A DNA stretch of 64,000 nucleotides from Adiantum capillus-veneris (lineage: Eukaryota; Streptophyta; Polypodiopsida; Polypodiales; Pteridaceae), in contig CM043965.1 of NCBI GenBank assembly GCA_014529385.2, positions 64,050,933 through 64,114,932 of the forward strand. Reading direction: 5' to 3'. Both the position numbers and the translations under genes were made by a program. Positions 43,924 to 53,890 of the stretch are shown piece by piece. Position 1 is the stretch's first letter. Each line of letters starts with the position of its first letter. The notes below the pieces were generated by a model. That model was not told the DNA's origin. It saw only the letters and a program-made list of their open reading frames with translations, and did no database searches.

Positions 43924-46900
43924 ATGCCTCGCCAAAAGAAAGAAAGGCAGTGGACAGCAGCACCATATGAAGTGGAGGAGCTCGCTACAAATGAAAAGGC
44001 TCACATCTCGGATGAAATACTAGCTCAGATCCCTGCCCACATATTCATCTCAAAGTTTAAGGATGCTGATGGTGACATGGTAAAGACAACTATCATGCCA
44101 CGAGAGATATGGAACCTCCACCGAAGGCCGGAGGTAATAGAGGCAATGAGAGCTGTGCATTTGGAGCAATTTTTCAGATTACAGCCATGGGGAACAGATT
44201 ACATGAGGGCCCACGAGCTCATGAGCTCGATACAATATGATGGGCAGGCAATGCTCACGGACAAGGATGGATCGAAGGTGAAAGTAAAGATCACGAAATA
44301 AATCATCAATGAAGCTTTGCATTTCCTCCCAGGGCAACACGACTTGCTGGCAAAGACAAAGTCACTGGATAATGAGAAGGCATTTGTCAAAGCAAAAGGA
44401 AACAAATACAAATACAGTGACATGATATACGAAGAGCTGGAATTGTCAATGAGATTGATCTCTCATCATTTCAGAGTACAAAAGCCTCCTCGCTACACCG
44501 AGCCAATCCTGCACATTGTCGTGGTCATGGATTTAGCGACGGCCGAAAATAGAACCATTCGCTGCGACTACGGTTCTTACATTTTGGAAAACTTGGTCGA
44601 AGCAAATTTGAAAATCTCGGCAAAAAACAAAAGCTACATGAACGCAGGGCGATGCTAACAAGAATAGCATATCAAGCCTTGGGAATGATTGAAGATCTGC
44701 CAGCTGCCAATTCTCAAACGGCCCTAATTCAGAAAGCAAAGCTGGTTGCTCATTCAGTAAGGGTGACCCCTGGCGCGACATCATCGCGCTCAGCAAAGGA
44801 CTCCAACAAAATCTCGAGTGATGAATAAAAAACGGAGAATGATGAAGAAGGAAAATCTCAAGAGTCGAAAGACAAAGGGCCATCAGAGTTTGAAGAAAGC
44901 GAGGAGGAAGACTCCACAAAGCCGCTTGAGAGAAAAAGAAGGGAGAGAAGTGCAATACCGCAGTCGGACCTTCAAAGAGCATATGCAGAAGCCCAACAAA
45001 GAGTCGAGGAAAGAAGAACCAAATTACGGGCTGACAGACAGGCAAGAGCTGCTGCAACACAACAAACACAAGAAGAAGATTCGAGAAGGAAAGGCAAGAA
45101 AGAATAGAAAATGCAGCTCGCATACGGGCTAAAAAGCAAAGGTTAGAAGCATAGCAAAAGGCTGCAGAAGTGGACATTTCTTCGCAGTCCACTGAAGGAA
45201 CGAAGGAGAAAGATGCAGCTGATGAAACAAACCAAGCAGAGCAGCTAAAGAAGATTCAAAGAGAGAGGAATGTGGAAGCGCGACGGGCGGCGGATCTGAC
45301 CCACCAAAGAATCATCAAGATTTTAAAGAAAAGAAAAGTAGAAGCATCTGCTTCGCAATGAGGGAAAGATGCTTCCAAAAAGAGGCATGTACAAGAAGAA
45401 GCAAGCCCACCTCCTCCTTCGCCCAAATCACCACCTCCTCCCTCGCCAAAATCTCCTCCTCCTCCCCCTTCTCCATCAAACAAAAAACCGCCACCTCCTC
45501 CTCCTTCAACCTCGCAAAAGGAGTTTATACCTCCTAAAGAAGAAATCGGATACCACGAAGCCTGCCAGGCCGTTGCTGGTTTTGATTACAAGCAAACTTT
45601 AAAGGAATTAGAAAGACAGTTCCAGTGCCATCACGTGGTGCTGAGTGAAAAGGAAAGGCAGGTACAGGAGGCCCAACAAAAGAAAGCATCTGGGCAAGAG
45701 GAGTTAGAGAGCCTGAGGGCACGACTAGAACTCACAACGGAGGAAAGAGACCTTGAGCGACAGCAGCTGGCTCAGTCTCTGATCAGAGATTTGGTAGACG
45801 TCAGGACAGATTTGACCGCCAAAGAAAAGGAATGCCAAGAATTGACAGCAAGAGTACAGAAAGCAACGGAGTAGCTTGCTTACGAGAGCGCAAGGTTTCA
45901 GAGACTTAACAGTTCATACAACACTGTCAAAAGCACTCTGACAACTTTGATGGCAAATCAAGAACCTGCTGGAGCATTGGTCTCCACATCTGACAATGCC
46001 ACAGTAGTGAACACTATAGCGGCACTGAAATCGGAGCTAGAGCAAAGAAAAGCTTCAAAGACAACTGCTCGTATTAGGAATGGTGGCCCAGACGGCGGCA
46101 AATGAGCAAAAGATAAAAGAACTGGAGTAGTAACTAGCTCAAGCAAGCGCCGAATTAGAGACTCAGAAGCAGATCGGTGACACGCTGCTAAAGGAAAAAG
46201 AAGATCTGCTTTTTCAACAACAAATCAGAGCAGACAAAGCCCAAAGTCAACCACAACTGCTGCCCGGACAACAAGTGTCTGATTTGCCTGAAACATCACA
46301 CCAAGGGCAACAAGAGCATGAATTTGTTGAGCCAGATCTGGATATTAGAGATGAGCTCAATGAGAGCATTAAGGACATGCCAGAGGGGCCAGCAAAGGAG
46401 TACATGCTCTATGAAAAGAAGATAATGGAGTGGCCCTGGCCTACTTACAGCCAGAAGAGCAGGTGGAAGGGTTTGGCCATGAGTACCTCCCATTTCCTCT
46501 GCTATTCCATGAAGCAATTCTGTGGAAGGAAAAGATGCGGCCAGCCCTACCACGAAACAAAGATGGGGGTTACGAAGGCATTGCACTAACAGTGGAAGAA
46601 GCCCAGATGCTTGTCGACAACCACCCAAAGTAGAGGCAGAAGTGGTTGGACAAATGGCCACAGGATCTAACTAACTACCACAACACTCCTCAACATATAC
46701 AAATAGATCCTACTTTCTGCCCAGTGCCTAGAAGATGCACATGGAAGGATTCGCCACATGGAAAGTCTCAAGGCCGCAAAAACTGAATTACCCGGTCTTG
46801 ACAACATAGCAGGCCCCTACAGTAGCCTACATGATCAACACACTGAATTCAACAGTCACCTTGCTGCGGGATGTCCCCGACGTGGCATGTCAAATGCTAG

Positions 46901-47325
46901 TAAAGATAGCCCAGATGATCGTCACCTGCATCCAGGTGTTTAAAGACACTGAAGGCGACGATCATCCGTGGAATCTGTTCTTGGAAGGACACAGAGGGAT
47001 CTCTAGGATTCACCGCCACGACACATTTTGATGGCAATGTATTCCAGGCTAATGTACCTGCCCTCACACTACTTGCAGACATTCGAAGAGGCCTTCGTCA
47101 CTCACAGGATTCTTCAAAATTGACTCAAGGATTTTCCATCCTATGGCGAAGGACCTCAAGGCACGGTACGTAGCATACCAACACACGTTAAGTGAAAATC
47201 CATTCAAACAGCATCAAGAAGCCCTGGAAGTTGTCCTTCGAACAAGAAGCTTTTCAGCAACACTTACTTCATTGGAGCCACATCAATGGCCAAAGCACTG
47301 AACATGCATGAGGGCGTGCAAGGAT
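43924..47325 (+). pseudogene. Element 2 ORF2: novel globular, coiled-coil and Pro-rich protein (broken)
   Basis: ATG at 43,924 (MPRQKKERQW). The N-terminal part reads to 44,658 with a TAA at 44,299: APYEVEELATNEKAHISDEI, NLHRRPEVIEAMRAVHLEQF, ALHFLPGQHDL and PPRYTEPILHIVVVMDLATA. A second frame from 44,652 (MLTRIAYQALGMIEDLPAAN) is acidic then Arg/Gln-rich. Frame 45,170-45,874 gives KIQRERNVEARRAADL, a proline-rich block (SPPPPPSPS, about 45,405-45,515), then a coiled-coil-like region (ELESLRARLELTTEERDLER). More frames continue to about 47,030. No RT, capsid or clear membrane segment. Its position, between pol and LTR, is where Athila-type elements carry env-like ORFs. I do not recognise the family. 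Confidence 0.65.
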
Positions 47326-47339
47326 AAGGAAGGGGGGAG
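47326..47339 (+). other. Terminal polypurine tract of element 2
   Basis: AAGGAAGGGGGGAG immediately before TGTTTGGC of the 3' LTR. Confidence 0.92.
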
Positions 47340-48242
47340 TGTTTGGCGGACAAAGCGACAAGCGGCCATTTCCAGAGAAGGGTCATATTTTTATGAGAAA
47401 CCTTTGTAAAAAAAATTTGTAAGGAAGCATGGAACTTGTCAAAGGATTTATGATTATTCTTCTAGAAGAAATTGTATATTAGAGAGCCAGTTAGAAGTTT
47501 AGGAGCTTTTGGCCGGACAAGCCATTTGTAAAGACCTAAACTATAAAGGTCATTTTTTTGTAAGTTTGAACATGATCTTTTTGATGAAAAACTTAGAAGA
47601 CAGTGTACGTTTGAGAGCTCCTTCCTGGTCCAACTTGTAATCTTTGACATTGTGGCTACGGTAATCCAAATTCAGATTTTTTCATTGCATTGTGTTCCTC
47701 TTACCTTGCTCTTCCATTCAAGTGTAATCACTCAGGATTCGGTGTAGGTTTTCAACTACGAGTTTGAAGCCTTAAATCGCTATTTTGAGTGTCTATATGC
47801 GTGTTTTATGTTGTTTTGACCCTAGGAGGGGCTTTAGGGACCCTAAAATAACCCATTAGGATCACCTGTTCGCTGTTTTTTCTGACTTTGGGACGAACGA
47901 TCACGATCTTTGTACCTCTCGAGAATGCTGTGACAGTGATAGAATATGTTCCTGATAGTCCCTTGTAGCTTCTCTTCAAGTTTCGTGCGATTCCGATATG
48001 TTTTTCATGGTAAACGGGCGTGATGATTGTAGAGCTATGTAGAAGAACATAGGCAGATTACTTGGATTTAGTGCGTTTGATTTGGTTGTAGAGTTAGTAG
48101 TTGCATCTCTTTGAGTTCACTTCATTAGGATTGACACCCTAGTGAGTTTCCATGCCTCATCTGAGTCGCTTCCCTTGTATTGATAAATATGTTGATGCTT
48201 GAGAGCTATGCTATGGACATCCGTCGGGGCGACCCGCAAACA
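47340..48242 (+). repeat. Element 2 3' LTR
   Basis: 903 bp, TGTTTGGCGG to CCGCAAACA. TATA box at 47,542. A variant of the leader palindrome is at 47,893-47,917, with the central CG of the 5' copy changed to CA. CTTCA at 48,243-48,247 is the target duplication. Confidence 0.95.
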
Positions 48243-48247
48243 CTTCA

Positions 48248-48605
48248 ATACTCGCTAGTTCAATGAATATGGAAGCTTCAAGCACTAAGCAAAACACTTT
48301 TAAAACACAACATCAATTCCCTCATGGTCTCAGACCCAAGAACTCACACACCTTCGAACATGGTGAGAGCTAGCGGCGTATGAGAGTAGATTGAGAGGAA
48401 TAAGGAGTAGTCTTATGAGAAAGATGTACATCTCCTGACATAATCACTCATATTAGCATAGCTTAGCTTAGTAATTAGCATGGTAGAGGAGATGAGCATG
48501 TATTGAAGCTTGGCTCTTGGTTGGATTTGCATCACAAAGCCAAGAGGTGTAGGCCTCCCTTCTCACAAGCTTGGAGTAGGTGATAAGTTTTCCATTAAAG
48601 CTTGT
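48248..48605. other. Right flank of element 2, probably outer C1 LTR
   Basis: No gene. It directly precedes the C-family LTR-like repeat and was joined to 28,447 before element 2 inserted, so element 2 may have landed in the LTR of C1. Confidence 0.45.
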
Positions 48606-49240
48606 GAGTGTTTCTCTCTCATCCCCTACTTGCAAGGCTCGCCCCTCCTTTGTAGGAGTTGTGAAGACTTTTGGTACACACATAAAGCATCCAATATTCC
48701 TAAGCTTTTGACCTTTGGACACAACCTTTTTTGAACCTTAGCATTTTGGAAGTCTTAATGGGCTGAACCTTAGGGTCTTTAAAGCCCATTGTTGCACATT
48801 TCTCTTTTGCAGACGGCCCCCCCTTTGGATCCCTATTTTCCCTCCTTTGGATCCCTAGTATGGCTAGTCTGCCAGCTTAACCAATATTCTAGCTTTTTCT
48901 CCCTTGGCCATTCCCCATATTAAATGATGAGCTTAACATGAGAAAATCATTTAGGAGAAATAGATATTAGTTATTATGACATTACCTCTCTCTTGAAATC
49001 ATAGGCATCCTCGACTATGGGGTCGAGAAGATAAAGCCTATTCATTAGTCCTTTTTCTAGCGGGTTACAGAGGATCCCTATGTTACCCTACGACATCGTT
49101 CTAGAATGGATGACTACTCCATTTGGTGCTTGAGAGCCTAAGGCTGCTGCAAGCATGTCTGCACATTAGTCCTATCAACCTTCCATAGTAGAGTGACAAG
49201 CTCTACCTGGTGTTTGGGAGACGTCGTCTCCGCAAACTTG
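48606..49240 (-). repeat. C1 LTR-like repeat (3' LTR of minus-strand element)
   Basis: Shares most of its length with 56,963-57,345 and 61,126-61,710 (phrases 'ttttgcagacggcccccc', 'ttaggagaaatagatatta', 'gggatccctatgttaccc'). It lies just downstream (minus) of the C1 pol stop. The exact LTR ends are uncertain. Confidence 0.7.
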
Positions 49241-49338
49241 ATCTAAGCATGCATACTATTTAACATTTGTGCACAATAAAGAAAAAGAGAGTCTTATAAG
49301 ACAAAAAAATTGTTCATTTTAAACATTTGTACATTTGC

Positions 49339-50211
49339 TTACTCTAGGGAAGCATTGTAAGCATTAACAAGATTTAGGTTATCCTTTAATTGTATGCCTT
49401 GCATCCATCTAGCATCTTCAAAAGGATAGTTCTTAAGATATCGTCGGATAGTCTTACCGCCTCTTAATACCTTGTCTTCATATCGGAGAATGGACTCGGG
49501 CTGCAACACCTCTTCTTGGTCCTCGATCTCCAGTAGGTCTTCAATAGTTGGTTCTTGAGGTGGCTCTCCTTTATAAGGATTTAGTAGGCTCACATGGAAA
49601 TCATTGTATATGAGCCAATGGCTGGGCGACTTGAGTTGATAGGCCATCTCATTGATTGGCCTAAGAATCTGGAAGGGACCATAGTACCCTTTTTCTAACT
49701 TAGCATAGTACTTTTGGTGTCTCGTAAGAGTCTTGCCAATTGTGTACCTTAATCGAGCCTTGAGAAATTTAAGTAAGACCCAATCATTTTCCTTAAAGGC
49801 TTGGGCTCTTCTATGATTATCAGCAACAATATTTTGCCTTTGATGTGAGATAGAGATAGCATCCTTAATCTTTTGGAAAGATTCTTGTAGGTCTCGGCTA
49901 TACTCATCTACAGCGAAGATCTTCCCGTGTACCTTAAGTAGCAGGGGACTTCTTAATCTTCCCTCAATTACCTTGCAAGGTGCTTTTCTCGTGAAAGTAT
50001 GTACAATGTTATTGTAGGCATACTCCACTAAGGGTAAGTACTTATCCCACTGGGACCTTTGATCTACTTCCCTCACGTAGGCTTTTAGTAGATCAAGGAT
50101 TATTAGCTTAGATATTTCACTTTGGCCATCCGTTTGCGGTTGATAGGTCAAAGAGAAGTTTAGTCTTGTCCCTAAGTTCTCAAAGAGACCCTTCCAAAAA
50201 TTACTGGTCAT
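49339..50211 (-). pseudogene. C1 integrase C-terminal half with chromodomain-like tail
   Basis: 290-codon frame separated by an in-frame TGA from the upstream integrase core. TSNFWKGLFENLGTRLNFS and QPQTDGQSEISK carry the catalytic Glu. Then KYYAKLEKGYYGPFQILRPI (GPY/F module) and a C-terminal segment ESILRYEDKVLRGGKTIRRY, KNYPFEDARW resembling a chromodomain (Y-L-V-K-W-K-x-Y-P pattern). C1 lacks three residues (I-K-F) present in C3 at this strand. Such tails target chromovirus integration to heterochromatin. The stop is TAA at 49,339. Confidence 0.85.
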
Positions 50212-51202
50212 TCAAGGATCTCTATCCGACACTATGGACATTGGCAAGCCATGGTACTTTAAGATTTGTGAAATGAAGAGGGTTGCCATTTGGTGGGCTT
50301 TGATAGTCTTTTTGATAGGTATAAAATGAGCTTGTTTACTGAACTTGACTACTATCATCCATATTCCCGTACTCCCATGGATAGACTTAGACAATCGAAA
50401 GATAAAATCCATGGATATGCTCTCCCATGGTGAATTAGGGATTGTCAAAGGTTGAAGCAATCCAGGTTGCTTCCCTCTATCAAACTTCATCTTTTGGCAT
50501 ACCACACATTTAGAAACATACTCTTGTATGTTTACCTTCATGGTAGGCCAATAGAAATATGTTTCAATCCCCTTTAGGGTAGACTGAATCCCTCTATGCC
50601 CCGCATAAGGAGGAGCATGAGAATCATACATTACTTTCTCATGTAGTGAGTTAGTAACACATAGTCTATTGCCATAGAGAAGATAACCATCTTGTAAAGT
50701 AAATGGTTCCTCTTTCTTCCCTAGTGCAACGGTTGAAATCACATCTCTAAAATTGGGATCAATAGCATCCTCATCTATCATAGAAGATAGATCATTGTGA
50801 GTTGCTATGGAAACCTCATTCATTCTGTCTTGAGAGTGCATCGGCTACTTGATTATGCTTTCCAGCAATGTGAGCAATATGAAAATGAAATTGCGAAATG
50901 AAATTTTCCCACCTCATTTGTTTGTCGAATAGTTTGGTCTTTGTCATGCAGTACTTAAGACTTTGGTGATCTGTTTGCAGAATGAAAGGAGTCCCCAATA
51001 AATAGTTCTTCCATGAGTCTAAGGCATGTAGAACTGCGAGGAATTCCTTTTCATATATTCCTAGAGCTTTCTCAACAGGGTTGAACCTTCGACTTTCATA
51101 GGCTATGGTGTGCCCTTCTTGGAGCAAAACAGCTCCAAGGCAATCACCACAAGCGTCACATTGGACCTCAAATGGCTTTGAGAGATCCGGTAGTGTAAGC
51201 AC
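50212..51202 (-). pseudogene. C1 RNase H, HHCC finger and integrase core
   Basis: RNase H at 51,202-50,816: FEVQCDACGDCLGAVLLQEG, YEKEFLAVLHALDSWKNYLL, LQTDHQSLKYCM and HNQVADALSR. A frameshift leads to 50,841-50,212: SHAPPYAGHRGIQSTLKGIE, YFYWPTMKVNIQEYVSKCVV, CQKMKFDRGKQPGLLQP (HHCC), then WESISMDFIFRLSKSIHG (first Asp) and YHGLPMSIVSDRDP (second Asp), stopping at a TGA where C2 has Arg. The catalytic triad is complete across the stop. Confidence 0.9.
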
Positions 51203-51934
51203 AAGTTGAGAGATAAGATTTTCTTTTAGTTTTTTGAAAGAATTGTTCTCCTTGGTAGACCATGTATACCTAACATTTTTTTTTTGTTAAGTCATGTAAT
51301 GGTCTTGTTATTAGTTAGAACTTTTCTATGAAGCATCTACAGTATGCACACATACCTATAAAGCTTCTCTGTTCATGAAGATTCCTTGGTTTAGGTCATC
51401 CTTTTTTTATCTCAAACTTTGATGGATCCATTTGGATGCCATCTTGAGAAATAATGTGACCTAAATATTGAATCTCTTGCAAGAAAAATTCACTTTTCTT
51501 TCGATTAGCATAAAGTTTATTCTCTTTTAGAACTTGAAATATTACCTAGAGGTGTTGCTTGTGTTCGTCTAATGAATTAGAGTAAATGATGATATCATCA
51601 CAAAGAACACTCGAGTAAAGGTTCGGTGATGCCTGAATAGCTTCTCCATCAAGCGGTCGAATGTGGCTAGTGCATTGGTCAAGCCGAAAGGCATGACAAT
51701 ATCTTCGTAAAGACCAAACATAGTGCAAAATGCGGTTTTTACGATGTCTTGATCAACTAACCTTATTTAATGATAGCCACTTTTTAGGTCAATCCTACTG
51801 AAGTAGGTGGAGCCTTGTAGCTTATCAAATAGGTCTTCTACCCATGGAACGGGAAACCTATTCTTGATAGTGATCCTATTTAGTGCTCTATAGTCGACAC
51901 ACATGCGATATGTGCCGTCTTTCTTTTGCACTAG
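51203..51934 (-). pseudogene. C1 reverse transcriptase (heavily broken)
   Basis: Stops every 20-60 codons, but the order is clear: [40 protein letters not shown], and a DD box [18 protein letters not shown] in the frame 51,728-51,546. The tyrosine of the usual Y-V-D-D is not present; C3 has FFDD. Then NVRYTWSTKENNSFKKLKEN leads to RNase H. Confidence 0.8.
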
Positions 51935-52670
51935 TCACACGGGTGAGAAAAATGGAGATGAGCTAGGCCTAACCATGCCCTTATGAACTAACTCATGCAC
52001 TTGCCGCATAATCTCCTCTTGTTGAGCTTGAGAAACTCTATAAGGAGGTTTTTTAGGCGGTGAACTTCCTGGAAGAAGTTCAATTGCATGATCATCATTG
52101 CCTCGTTTAGGAGGTAGCTCACAAGGGATGTCGTCAATAAAGACATCTTGAAACCCCTTGAGAAAATTGGATAACTCTAATTCCTTTTGATTGTGTATAT
52201 TCTCTTTTGCTAAAGCATTAGGTTCATTTTGAGAATCTTTAACAAAAATCATGTACACGAAAATAGAGCCCTTTATTGACTTGTTGAAAGCTTGCTTATG
52301 TACAATGGGTATGGTGTTACCCATTTCCTTAGCATCTATGAACATATCTTTTTCTCTGAACCTAAAGTAGATTTTCCTTTCATGGAATTTAACATTGGCA
52401 GCCATGCGATCAAACCGTGGTGCCCCTAGGATTACATCCTCATGCTTGAGAGGAGAGATAAATAAATCTTCTTTGTCCACATAGATTTGGACATGGAGCC
52501 TCAAGTTCCCAATTAAGGGAGTGACCGAAGCTTCTTGCCCCTTGAAAGCACCATCTGCGGGTAGGACATCTCCCATCTTGTAGGCTTGTATGCCTATCTT
52601 GGTGGCTAACTCTGTGGATATGAAATTGTGAGTAGAACCAGGGTCAAAGAGAATAAAAGCATCATGTTCT
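51935..52670 (-). pseudogene. C1 retropepsin and RT lead-in
   Basis: Active site L-F-D-P-G-S-T-H-N-F at 52,645-52,637, then frame 52,576-51,935: MGDVLPADGAFKGQEASVTP, VILGAPRFDRM (hairpin) and the RT lead-in ELPPKRGNDDHAIELLPGSS, KPPYRVSQAQQEEIMRQVHE and SSSPFFSPV. D-P-G instead of D-S-G keeps the catalytic Asp. The family pattern (STHNFIS) is typical of chromoviruses. Confidence 0.85.
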
Positions 52671-53890
52671 CTTACCTTTCCTCAAGCATGGCATAGAGGA
52701 GATCCTTTGTGGTGAGCTTCCTCTTCTTGGATTTCAACCAAGGTAGCTCTAGGAGGCTCATGGCAGGTGTTCTTTTGGGGACAAGCGTGGTACGCATGCC
52801 CTTGCTTGTTGCACTTGAAACAACGGTTATCCTTGGTGATAACGCTCAAGCTCTTCAGGAGAGAGTTTGTTTTTGCCTTTGTAATCTCCCTTCTCCTTAG
52901 CTTTGTTGGAAAATCTCCCTTAGGAGACTTTAGACATTGTCCTTCCCCTTAGGCTCATTGGAACCCTTGTTTTTCGTGGTCTTAAAATTTCTCTTAGCCT
53001 GGAAGGTTATTCGAGAAGCCACCATAGTATGGTGTATAACCGCCAATATGGTGCGTGGCCTTTGGGAGTCGACATACTCCGCCATTTCTTCAGTTAAGCC
53101 CATGCAAAATTGTTGCTTTTTCTCTCAAAATCCATCTTTTTGAAGATAGTGGCTTTGAGATGTAGGTACCAAAACTTGTCTATATATTTATGAATGGATT
53201 CGTAGGGAGAGAGCTTCAAGCTTTGCCATTCGGTGGCCAAAACTTGCTTCATAATGGAAACTCTTAAGGCTTTCCATGTTTGTGGAGCATCACTATTGGC
53301 CCGTAGGCTAGACCACCATTGCGTGGCAGACTTCTACAAGTGCATAGCTACATGGTGTAGCTTAGAGAACTCCGTGAAGCCCTCATCTCCAAATGCCGCA
53401 TTGAATTGTTGGATAAAGGCCAAGACTTTGTCTGTAGCACCAAAGGTGCCATCGTAAGTAAGGAAAGAGATTCTCTTTCCTTTCCCTTTGAACTTCTTGA
53501 GCTTAGACGACCTCTTCCACGCGGCATAGGATTTCCTATGGCCTCTTCTTTTTAATGGTTCAAAGGTTGCATCATTGCTTTCTTCAAAAGATGAAGAATT
53601 TGAGGAAGATGGAGAAGTGGGTGACCTCTTTCTCGCCTTTTTCTTGACTTGGTTCTCTTTGTCCGCACCATGACTTTCTTCATAAGAGGAAGAGGATGAA
53701 GAAGATGGAGAAGAGGGTGTCCTCTTTCTCGCCGTTTTCTTCTCTTGATTTTTTTCATCCCTCTTTGAATTTTGGTGTGGAGAGGTGTGCGATGGTCTTC
53801 TCCACTTAGGAGGTGATGGAGAGCATTTAGCCCGCCATCTTCGTGGAGCCATCTTCACCGAGGTGGCAAGAGACTCACTTCTTTCTCATT
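52671..53890 (-). pseudogene. C1 gag (basic Ser-rich N-terminus, capsid, decayed knuckle)
   Basis: The frame at 53,858-53,334 starts MKMAPRRWRAKCSPSPP, has two similar Lys/Ser/Glu blocks (RKRTPSSPSSSSSSSYEESH and RKRSPTSPSSSNSSSFEESN, an internal duplication), then ISFLTYDGTFGATDKVLAFI and FTEFSKLHHVAMHL. Beyond stops: KSATQWWSSLRAN, LSPYESIHKYIDKFW, KLSPEELERYHQG and a CCHC-like remnant at about 52,825-52,790. It forms particles. The upstream end is cut at about 53,890, where C2 begins. Confidence 0.78.

Larger units (their letters stand above)
28453..48242 (+). mobile_element. Element 2: giant Ty3/gypsy element with second leader and 3' ORF
   Basis: 19.8 kb including a 1.3-kb insertion in its 5' LTR, about 18.5 kb without it. 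LTRs start TGTTTGG and end AAACA, and CTTCA flanks it at 28,448-28,452 and 48,243-48,247. Order: LTR, tRNA-Asp-type primer site, leader 1 with palindromes, gag, protease 1, linker, RT, RNase H, two HHCC modules, integrase, protease 2, W-x-P-K tail, internal polypurine tract, T-rich segment, leader 2 with the same palindromes, ORF2, terminal polypurine tract, LTR. All coding parts carry stops or frameshifts. The primer type and long leaders suggest the Tat/Athila side of Ty3, but no exact clade is claimed. Confidence 0.93.

Noticed and set aside
44533-45192. 219-codon minus-strand ORF opposite ORF2
   Set aside because: Complement of Lys/Glu/Arg-rich coding sequence, which gives Leu/Phe/Ser-rich antisense frames. 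ORF2 on the plus strand is supported by its homologue in M.
43924-47325. ORF2 as a typical envelope gene
   Set aside because: No clear signal peptide, transmembrane anchor or glycosylation-rich ectodomain; coiled-coil and proline-rich composition does not point to one.
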